Assembly: GCA_002167365.1 (NCBI GenBank)
Contig: NHCU01000040.1
Span: 25,097 to 31,828 of the forward strand
Direction: 5' to 3'
Source of the DNA: Betaproteobacteria bacterium TMED41
Lineage (GTDB): Bacteria; Pseudomonadota; Gammaproteobacteria; Burkholderiales; Burkholderiaceae_A
Length of the DNA stretch: 6,732 nt
Positions 1 through 5,088 of the stretch are shown piece after piece. Position 1 is the stretch's first letter. Every line of letters begins with the position of its first letter. Both the position numbers and the translations under genes were made by a program. A model generated the notes under the pieces. That model made no database searches. It was not told the DNA's origin and was given only the letters and a program-made list of their open reading frames with translations.

Positions 1-312
1 TATTTCAACACTTTTTTCAATTAAAAGTGTTCTCACCATTTTTCCATCAGGGCCAGTTTGAGAAGTAACTAATTTTTTTCCAAGTAAATTCGCCGTAAAT
101 TGTTTTAATTCACAAGAATCTTCAACCCTCAAAACTCCACCGGCTTTCCCTCTGCCACCCGCATGAATCTGAGCTTTAAGAACTTGAGGATATTCATTAT
201 TTTCTTTTATAAATGAATCAATATCTGCTTTTGTACTTACAACTCTACCAGTAGGAACAGGAATAAAGTACCTTTTTAAAATTTCCTTTCCTTGATACTC
301 GTGAATTCTCAT
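1..312 (-). CDS. sucC: Succinyl-CoA synthetase (ADP-forming) beta subunit, N-terminal 104 residues (cut by window edge)
   Basis: This is the beta subunit of succinate-CoA ligase, which with SucD interconverts succinyl-CoA and succinate with formation of ATP or GTP in the cytosolic TCA cycle. The visible part starts MRIHEYQGKEILKRY, the typical ATP-grasp N-terminus of SucC (MxLHEYQAK in relatives). The hallmark nucleotide-binding stretch KAQIHAGGRGKAGGV is at residues 46-60, and LLGKKLVTSQTGPDG at 76-90 also matches. About 280 residues of the usual 385-390 lie beyond position 1. The ATG at 310-312 is preceded by a weak GAG (319-321) at good spacing. It follows recX after 30 bp, a neighbourhood known in betaproteobacteria, where sucD normally comes next. 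The paralogous malate-CoA ligase beta subunit (MtkA) of some methylotrophs has a very similar N-terminus and cannot be fully excluded from this fragment. Confidence 0.9.
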   Translation of the reverse strand, partial: MRIHEYQGKEILKRYFIPVPTGRVVSTKADIDSFIKENNEYPQVLKAQIHAGGRGKAGGVLRVEDSCELKQFTANLLGKKLVTSQTGPDGKMVRTLLIEKSVEI

Positions 313-342
313 ATATGTCTCGGTTATAGGTTTCAACTACTT

Positions 343-831
343 TCATTCGTTCAACAATTTTTCATCCATTTGGTTTGATCTATCATCAACTGCTCTTTTG
401 CAAATATCAAAATCAAAACCTCTTCTCATTAAAAAATTTTTTTGAGAAATTATTTCTTTTTGCTTTATAGGGGCATGTTTGTATCTTTTAATTAATAATT
501 CAAAAGCTCTTTGATATTCAGATGATTTTATTTTGCGAAGATAATTCTCTATGAGTTCATGCTCTACTTCTAACTTATTTAATTCGACTCTTAATTTTAT
601 CATTCCACATCGTGAAATCTTTTGATTAATTAAACTTTCAACTGCACGCGCGTCTGATAACCAACCATTACTTTTTAATTCATCGATAACTGATTCTACA
701 GTTTCTAACGAGACCTCTGGTGAAAATGAATGACCATAATCGAGTAATTTTTTTTTAAGATTACTTGTACTGTATTCTCTACGTGACAAGAGCCTAATTG
801 CTTTTGCCTTTAGTTTTTTACGTTCTTCCAA
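343..831 (-). CDS. recX: RecX, regulator of RecA (TTG start)
   Basis: RecX binds the RecA-DNA filament and limits its extension and its recombinase and coprotease activity. The 162-residue protein shows the family's tandem three-helix pattern: AIRLLSRREYSTSNLKKKL at about 11-29, then VIDELKSNGWLSDARAVESL at about 48-67 (the L-D-A/R-A module), and a C-terminal repeat ending FLMRRGFDFDICKRAV at about 133-148. Length is normal for RecX. The start must be TTG (829-831): an in-frame stop lies at 847-849, the codons between are not usual starts, and the first internal Met is too far inside. There is no strong Shine-Dalgarno, and the recA stop is only 5 bp upstream, so translation is probably coupled to recA and kept well below it. 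Being downstream of the LexA-controlled recA promoter, it is expected to be SOS-induced. A run of nine A on the coding strand (748-756) encodes Lys26-28. Confidence 0.93.
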   Translation of the reverse strand: MEERKKLKAKAIRLLSRREYSTSNLKKKLLDYGHSFSPEVSLETVESVIDELKSNGWLSDARAVESLINQKISRCGMIKLRVELNKLEVEHELIENYLRKIKSSEYQRAFELLIKRYKHAPIKQKEIISQKNFLMRRGFDFDICKRAVDDRSNQMDEKLLNE

Positions 832-836
832 TATTT

Positions 837-1922
837 TTAAGAGCCATTAATGATTGATTCTTCATTCTTGGATTTATTTTCTATGGTTTCGTTTATACAA
901 CTGGCCTCTGGTATGCCAAGTTTTTTTCTAATTTTATTTTCTATTTGTATAGCTATTTTATTATTACTTTTTAAAAATTCTCTTACATTCTCTTTTCCCT
1001 GGCCTATTCGATTACCGTCGTAACTATACCAAGAACCAGACTTAGCAACAATATCAAATTCGACTCCGAGATCGATAATTTCGCCTTGCCGAGAAATTCC
1101 TTCCCCATACAATATATCAAAAAATGCTTGTTTAAATGGTGGAGCAACTTTATTTTTTACAACTTTTACTTTGGTTTCTGAGCCTACCACTTCATCTGCT
1201 TTTTTAAGTGCGCCTACTCTTCTTATATCTAATCTCACAGAGCTATAAAATTTTAGTGCATTTCCTCCAGTAGTTGTTTCCGGGCTTCCAAACATTACTC
1301 CTATTTTCATACGGATTTGATTTATAAAGATGACCAATGTGTTTGTTCGACTTATAGTACCAGTGAGCTTTCTTAAAGCCTGTGACATTAATCTGGCTTG
1401 TAACCCAGGGAGAGAGTCTCCCATATCACCTTCTATTTCCGCCTTTGGTGTTAATGCTGCTACGGAATCAACAACGATTAAATCTAATGAGCTAGAGCGA
1501 ACAAGTGCATCGACTATTTCCAAAGCTTGTTCTCCAGTATCTGGTTGCGAAACTAGCAAGTCATTCAAGTTTACTCCAAGCTTTTGCGCATACTGTGTAT
1601 CAAGAGCGTGTTCAGCATCAACAAAAGCACAAACACCGCCTATCTTTTGCATTTCACTTATTACTTGCAAGGTGAGTGTTGTTTTACCAGAAGACTCAGG
1701 TCCATACACCTCCACAACTCTACCTCTCGGCAAGCCCCCAATTCCTAGCGCAATATCCAAACTTAATGACCCAGTAGAAACCACCTGAACATCTTCAACA
1801 ACTTGATTTTCACCCAAGCGCATTACCGAACCTTTTCCAAATTGTTTCTCTATTTGTGCTAAGGCCGCAGAAAGTGCCTTTGTTTTTTCAGTACTTAATT
1901 TATTTTTATTAACACTTCCCAT
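837..1922 (-). CDS. recA: Recombinase RecA
   Basis: RecA is the DNA-dependent ATPase that forms filaments on single-stranded DNA, catalyses strand exchange and triggers LexA self-cleavage in the SOS response. The 361-residue protein is full length. It has Walker A GPESSGKT at 74-81, the catalytic glutamate in DAEHALD (Glu104, equivalent to E. coli Glu96), the QPDTGEQALEI stretch at 126-136, Walker B LIVVDS at 148-153, and the DNA-binding L2 region around 203-220 starting MRMKIG-like (RMKIGVMFGSPETTTGG). The C-terminal domain (about 280-337, ending IENKIRKKLGIPE) resembles betaproteobacterial RecA. The tail after it is short and only mildly acidic (about five Glu, two Lys), unlike the strongly acidic E. 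coli tail. The ATG at 1920-1922 has AAGGA six bases upstream. It has its own promoter with a LexA operator and is followed closely by recX. Confidence 0.99.
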   Translation of the reverse strand: MGSVNKNKLSTEKTKALSAALAQIEKQFGKGSVMRLGENQVVEDVQVVSTGSLSLDIALGIGGLPRGRVVEVYGPESSGKTTLTLQVISEMQKIGGVCAFVDAEHALDTQYAQKLGVNLNDLLVSQPDTGEQALEIVDALVRSSSLDLIVVDSVAALTPKAEIEGDMGDSLPGLQARLMSQALRKLTGTISRTNTLVIFINQIRMKIGVMFGSPETTTGGNALKFYSSVRLDIRRVGALKKADEVVGSETKVKVVKNKVAPPFKQAFFDILYGEGISRQGEIIDLGVEFDIVAKSGSWYSYDGNRIGQGKENVREFLKSNNKIAIQIENKIRKKLGIPEASCINETIENKSKNEESIINGS

Positions 1923-1928
1923 TGTTTG

Positions 1929-1933
1929 TCCTT
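1929..1933 (-). promoter_or_regulatory. recA ribosome binding site
   Basis: AAGGA on the minus strand, separated by six bases from the recA ATG. It is one of the few clear Shine-Dalgarno sequences in the window and fixes the recA start. Confidence 0.85.
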
Positions 1934-1946
1934 GTAAATTTCAAAT

Positions 1947-1978
1947 TTTATAGTACTGTATATAATACCAGTAGTCAA
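1947..1978 (-). promoter_or_regulatory. Sigma70-type promoter of recA
   Basis: On the minus strand a -35 TTGACT (1973-1978) is followed after 17 bases by TACTAT (1950-1955), and a closer -10 match, TATAAA (1947-1952), overlaps it at a longer spacing of 20. The layout copies E. coli recA, where the -35 TTGATA runs into the LexA box and the -10 begins at the box's last bases. The sequence immediately upstream (1979-2010) is almost purely A/T and could act as an UP element. The exact -10 is uncertain; that a promoter lies here is well supported by the operator and the gap. Confidence 0.75.
1954..1973. promoter_or_regulatory. LexA operator (SOS box) of recA
   Basis: The plus strand reads TACTGTATATAATACCAGTA, against the classical proteobacterial LexA consensus TACTGTATATATATACAGTA. 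It is a near-perfect dyad: one half is exactly TACTGTA, and the other (TACTGGTA on the minus strand) differs only in the inner half. It fills the space between the -35 and -10 of recA and ends 31 bp before the recA ATG, the expected place for repression. It implies a LexA of the common gamma/betaproteobacterial specificity elsewhere in the genome and SOS control of recA-recX. Confidence 0.92.
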
Positions 1979-1986
1979 TATTATGA

Positions 1987-2011
1987 GAATAAAAAATATG
2001 GTTTTTTATTC
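1987..2011 (-). terminator. Possible weak terminator: perfect A/T-rich inverted repeat at the pncC stop
   Basis: The minus strand carries GAATAAAAAA, a five-base loop CCATA, then TTTTTTATTC: a perfect 10-bp stem with a single G-C pair, overlapping the pncC TGA stop. The 3' arm is U-rich as in an intrinsic terminator, but the stem is weak and no further T-tract follows. It could help end the rib-pncC transcript just before the recA promoter, or simply be A/T-rich sequence forming an upstream promoter element. No other terminator-like hairpin was seen between the genes. Confidence 0.35.
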
Positions 2012-2525
2012 ATCTATTATTGGCAATTTTTTTTGCTAAGCTAATAATTGCATATTTAGCTGCCTGTTCCCGGACTTCTTGTCTATTTCCATCAAATATT
2101 TTTTGTAAAGTTTCAACACCCCAAGAACCAGCCCATCCAAAAAAAACTAGTCCCACTGGTTTATTTTGAGTTCCTCCAGTTGGACCTGCTATACCGGTTA
2201 TTGAACAAGTAACTAAATTTAATGAGGATTTTTTTAAAGGAGCACTAGCCATAGCAGCTACAACCTGATCACTTACTGCTCCATAAAATTCCAAATCCTG
2301 TTGCTTAATGCCTAAAAAAACTTTTTTCATTTTGTCAGAGTAAGTTATTAGTCCTCCCTCAAACCAAGTGCTACTTCCGTTTACAGATGTAATCCAACTA
2401 GATGCAAGACCTCCAGTACAAGATTCTAAAAAAATAATTTTTACTTCAAATTTTCTTGCGAAAAAAGCCAACTCTAAGCAAATACGAAGTTTTAAGTGAG
2501 AACTTAAGCTATTTTGATTAGACAA
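2010..2525 (-). CDS. pncC: Nicotinamide-nucleotide amidase PncC (CinA C-terminal domain protein; TTG start)
   Basis: PncC deamidates nicotinamide mononucleotide to nicotinate mononucleotide in pyridine nucleotide recycling in the cytosol. The 171-residue protein is the CinA C-terminal (amidase) domain alone, without the N-terminal MoaB-like/COG1058 domain, as is usual in proteobacterial PncC. Signatures are ESCTGGLASSW at 34-44 with the conserved Ser35, NGSSTWFEGGLITYSD at 49-64, YGAVSDQVVAAMA at 81-93, and TGIAGPTGGTQNKPVGLVF at 110-128, plus the late GNRQEVREQAAKYA at 146-159. An in-frame TAA directly precedes the TTG at 2523-2525, and the first internal Met (residue 66) lies beyond the active-site motif, so TTG is the start; only a weak GG lies upstream. 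The gap to pgpA is 11 bp. It is the last gene of the upstream cluster, next to recA, as in many proteobacteria. Confidence 0.92.
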   Translation of the reverse strand: MSNQNSLSSHLKLRICLELAFFARKFEVKIIFLESCTGGLASSWITSVNGSSTWFEGGLITYSDKMKKVFLGIKQQDLEFYGAVSDQVVAAMASAPLKKSSLNLVTCSITGIAGPTGGTQNKPVGLVFFGWAGSWGVETLQKIFDGNRQEVREQAAKYAIISLAKKIANNR

Positions 2526-2536
2526 TTAAAATACCA

Positions 2537-3070
2537 TCAAATAAAAGCTATCAAAGCATAAACTTTTAGAAAAAAAGAGACTAATAAAAGTGTATAGCCG
2601 GCAGCAATAATGTCATCGAACATTATACCGAAGCCTCCTTTTATATTTTTATCTACCCAGCTAATTGGAACTGGTTTAAAAATATCAAACACTCTGAAAA
2701 AAATAAAAGCAAAAAACTGTATGAACCATTCCGATAAACCAGCCAAAACAACTCCTCCCATAGGATCATTAAGAGATGGCAACAAAACCAAAACTAGCCA
2801 AAAGGCAACTATCTCATCAATAACTATTTCAGATGGATCGTTTTTTTTCAACTTTTTTGAAGTTAGACTACAAGCCCAAATCCCTAGGAAAAAAGAAAAT
2901 AATAAAAAAATAATCGCAAAATTAAAAGTGAATAAATTTCTAAAAATTAAAAAAAGTGCCCATGCCCAAAGTGTTCCAACTGTTCCAGGTGCAAGTCGAG
3001 AGAGACCACTACCAAAGCCCAGACCAATAAAATATGCAGGATGTTTAAATAATAAATTTGTGACAGACAA
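2537..3070 (-). CDS. pgpA: Phosphatidylglycerophosphatase A (TTG start)
   Basis: PgpA removes the phosphate from phosphatidylglycerophosphate to give phosphatidylglycerol, in the inner membrane. The 177-residue protein has the family blocks in order: GLGFGSGLSRLAPGTVGTL at 16-34, DPSEIVIDEIVAFW at 78-91 (acidic metal-binding cluster), and FRVFDIFKPVPISWVDKNIK at 125-144 continuing into GGFGIMFDDIIAAG to 158. Hydrophobic segments at about 36-68, 86-124 and 154-176 fit a small multipass membrane protein. There is no ATG between the in-frame stop (3101-3103) and the GLG motif. TTG at 3068-3070 has AAGAGGT upstream at proper spacing and gives a standard N-terminus. It starts 11 bp after thiL, a common pairing in proteobacteria. 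Confidence 0.95.
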   Translation of the reverse strand: MSVTNLLFKHPAYFIGLGFGSGLSRLAPGTVGTLWAWALFLIFRNLFTFNFAIIFLLFSFFLGIWACSLTSKKLKKNDPSEIVIDEIVAFWLVLVLLPSLNDPMGGVVLAGLSEWFIQFFAFIFFRVFDIFKPVPISWVDKNIKGGFGIMFDDIIAAGYTLLLVSFFLKVYALIAFI

Positions 3071-3076
3071 AATTGA

Positions 3077-3083
3077 ACCTCTT
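3077..3083 (-). promoter_or_regulatory. Shine-Dalgarno that fixes the pgpA TTG start
   Basis: AAGAGGT on the minus strand overlaps the thiL stop codon and ends six bases before the TTG of pgpA. It is a strong match for its context and makes the rare start codon credible. Confidence 0.75.
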
Positions 3084-4122
3084 AAAAATGCTTGAATCCA
3101 TCAGGTGGATAATTTTCAGGCTTAAGAGGCAAACCTTTTGTATTTTTCCATATAATATTTTTCTTAATATTAAATCCAGGAATTTTTTCACTCTCCCTCT
3201 CACAAATTACTTCTCCTATCCGAGTCAATGGTAAGTTCAATTCTAAAGATAAAGATTTTATTGTTTTTCTTAGGCCTTTTCTGGCGGAAAAACAGAGTTC
3301 ATATTCATCGCCACTTGATACTGCTAAACTACAGCATTCATCTAGACTTAATTTGTTTTTGAGATAATTAGTGAACAAACAAGGACCCAAACAAGATGCG
3401 ACTGACAAAAAATCGATTGAGGCAAAAATTTTTTTCTTAAGATTTTTTGACGACTCCTCAAGAAGATGAGATAAATCTGAAGACAATCCATCAGAAACAT
3501 CAATTGCTGAGTTAGCTATTTCTAACAATTTTTTCCCCAAAGCTAAACGTGGTTGAGGAGTAAGCAACTTTTCACAAAAAAAATTGTTTTTTATTGCCTC
3601 TCCTGGATCTCCCAATGCCCCTGATATCCAAATATCATCATTTAGTTTCATCGATTTTCTTTTTAAAGCTTTTCCTGAAGGAACAATACCAATCACTGTA
3701 ATTCCAAAAAACATTGGTGCATTTTCCTTACTTTTAACTGTATCCCCACCAATTAATTTGCATGAAGTTTCATTGGCAATGTTAAAAATTCCATCACAAA
3801 AACCATATAGCCAATTTGAATCAAATTTAGGCATATTTACACTCAAAGTAAAACATAACGGCTCGGCACCCATTGCAGCTATATCTGACAAATTTACGGC
3901 TAATACCTTATGACCGATAGACTCCGGAGTATGATCACTTCTAAAATGCGTTCCCTCAATTAATAAATCCGAAGATACAACAAGATCAAAACCTTTGGGA
4001 GGAGAAAAGACAGAAGCATCATCACCAATACCAACAAAAGATTTACACTTAAATATTTTGTGTGGGTTTGTGAAAAAACGACTCTCTTTAAAAAAAGTTT
4101 TAATTACATCAAATTCATTCAT
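3082..4122 (-). CDS. thiL: Thiamine-monophosphate kinase
   Basis: ThiL phosphorylates thiamine monophosphate with ATP to thiamine diphosphate, the active cofactor, in the cytosol. The 346-residue protein belongs to the AIRS/PurM-like superfamily: GIGDDASVF at 31-39, SSDLLIEGTHF at 50-60, VNLSDIAAMGAEP at 76-88 (Mg2+/nucleotide binding), KLIGGDTV at 122-129, the glycine-rich SGALGDPGEA at 167-176, AIDVSDGLSSDL at 206-217, and SSGDEYELCFSA at 269-280. All signature acidic residues seem present and the length is slightly above the usual 320-330. The ATG (4120-4122) overlaps the nusB stop as ATGA, so translation is probably coupled; no separate Shine-Dalgarno is evident. nusB-thiL-pgpA is a common proteobacterial order. 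Confidence 0.97.
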   Translation of the reverse strand: MNEFDVIKTFFKESRFFTNPHKIFKCKSFVGIGDDASVFSPPKGFDLVVSSDLLIEGTHFRSDHTPESIGHKVLAVNLSDIAAMGAEPLCFTLSVNMPKFDSNWLYGFCDGIFNIANETSCKLIGGDTVKSKENAPMFFGITVIGIVPSGKALKRKSMKLNDDIWISGALGDPGEAIKNNFFCEKLLTPQPRLALGKKLLEIANSAIDVSDGLSSDLSHLLEESSKNLKKKIFASIDFLSVASCLGPCLFTNYLKNKLSLDECCSLAVSSGDEYELCFSARKGLRKTIKSLSLELNLPLTRIGEVICERESEKIPGFNIKKNIIWKNTKGLPLKPENYPPDGFKHF

Positions 4123-4589
4123 TTTTTTGGTCGAACCGAATTCGCAACGCTACTCATAACACCATTGATCATTTTGTGACCATCATTACTTCCAAGAATC
4201 TTATCAACCTCAACCGCTTCATTTAAAATGATTTGAAATGGAAGTTCAGGTCTGTATAACAGTTCGTAAGTTGCCATAAGGAGAACTGCATGTTCCACCG
4301 GCGAGACTCTGTCTAATGGATCATTCAAAAAAGGGGAAAACTTCTCTCTTAAATTGACTGCGTTTTTTATTGACCCATTTAAACAATCTTTAAAATATTC
4401 GTCATCACAATCCACGTACGAATCTTGATCTGAGAGAAAATTTTCAATTTCCTCCTTTTGGCTTGAAGCAATTAGCCACTGGTAAATACCCTGAACAATA
4501 AATTTTCTAGCTAATCTCCTAGAACCTATTTTATTGTTAACAAGCATTTTATTTTTTTTAATCTTTGATTGGCTAACTATTTTTTCCAC
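4119..4589 (-). CDS. nusB: Transcription antitermination factor NusB (GTG start, or ATG at 4547)
   Basis: NusB binds boxA RNA with NusE (S10) and supports antitermination in rRNA operons. The protein (156 residues from GTG, 142 from the internal ATG) is all-helical with the family markers: SRRLARKFIVQGIYQW at 23-38, DRVSPVEHAVLLMATYELLY at about 92-111, LPFQIILNEAVEVDKILG at about 115-132, and GHKMINGVMSSVA at about 136-148, ending VRPKK. The GTG at 4587-4589 overlaps ribH by 17 bp and has GGAAG (4598-4602) eight bases before it. Met15 (4545-4547) would give the more typical NusB N-terminus but has only poly-A upstream. I keep GTG because of its ribosome binding site; the first 14 residues are basic and not conserved as far as I can tell. 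The stop overlaps the thiL start. Confidence 0.93.
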   Translation of the reverse strand: MEKIVSQSKIKKNKMLVNNKIGSRRLARKFIVQGIYQWLIASSQKEEIENFLSDQDSYVDCDDEYFKDCLNGSIKNAVNLREKFSPFLNDPLDRVSPVEHAVLLMATYELLYRPELPFQIILNEAVEVDKILGSNDGHKMINGVMSSVANSVRPKK

Positions 4590-5079
4590 AAATTACACTT
4601 CCATCAGAATACTCTTGTATTGGTTGTAATAAATTTATCATTTCCATGACAACTAAAGCACAATCAGAACCTTTTTTCTCCGCTCTATCTAATGCCTGGT
4701 CTTTATTTTCTACAGTAAGAATTCCATTGGCTACAGGGATGTTGAACTCCAAAGCCACTCTACTTATACTAAATGCTGATTCCATAGCGACAATTTCAAA
4801 ATGAAATGTCTCGCCTCTAATAACAGCCCCAAGAGCTATTAAACCATCAAATCTCTTTGAACTAGCCAAATTTTTAAGAACAAGAGCAATTTCTAAAGCA
4901 CCGGGGACATAAAAAGAGAAAATTTTCTTCTTTGGAACTCCAAGATTTAATAAGGTGTTGACGCACGCATCAAGCTCTATTTCTGAAATTGAAGAATTAA
5001 ATTTTGAAGCGACAATGGCTATCGATCTGTTAATTTCTTTCTTATTTTTTTGTTGCGAAGCTCTATTATTAACACTCAT
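4573..5079 (-). CDS. ribH: 6,7-dimethyl-8-ribityllumazine synthase
   Basis: RibH condenses 3,4-dihydroxy-2-butanone 4-phosphate (made by the upstream RibB domain) with 5-amino-6-ribitylaminouracil to give the lumazine precursor of riboflavin. The 168-residue protein has SIAIVASKFN at 19-28 (substrate-binding Phe-Asn), YVPGALEIALVLKNL at 57-71, GAVIRGETFHFEIV at 84-97 with the catalytic His93, and IPVANGILTVENKDQALDRA at 114-133. Lumazine synthases assemble into pentamers or 60-mers. The C-terminal tail after about 155 is slightly long. The ATG at 5077-5079 is 9 bp after the ribBX stop without a clear Shine-Dalgarno, so translation is probably coupled. Confidence 0.97.
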   Translation of the reverse strand: MSVNNRASQQKNKKEINRSIAIVASKFNSSISEIELDACVNTLLNLGVPKKKIFSFYVPGALEIALVLKNLASSKRFDGLIALGAVIRGETFHFEIVAMESAFSISRVALEFNIPVANGILTVENKDQALDRAEKKGSDCALVVMEMINLLQPIQEYSDGSVICGKNS

Positions 5080-5088
5080 GGTTATTGA

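Noticed and set aside
313..420. Promoter for sucC at the end of recX
   Set aside because: Several TTGA-like hexamers and a TATAAC occur, but none at 16-18 bp spacing; in AT-rich DNA such partial matches are expected by chance.
1330..1788. Open frame of 152 codons on the plus strand opposite recA
   Set aside because: It lies wholly inside the strongly supported recA gene, shows no recognisable motif, and reads like the reverse complement of the RecA core; it is a shadow of recA codons.
2610..3095. Open frame of 161 codons on the plus strand opposite pgpA, and shorter ones opposite thiL, ribH/ribBX and the 5' part of ribBX
   Set aside because: All are antisense to genes with intact family motifs, and they have Ser/Lys/Ile-rich composition expected of antisense frames in AT-rich DNA. 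No family resemblance or ribosome site supports them.
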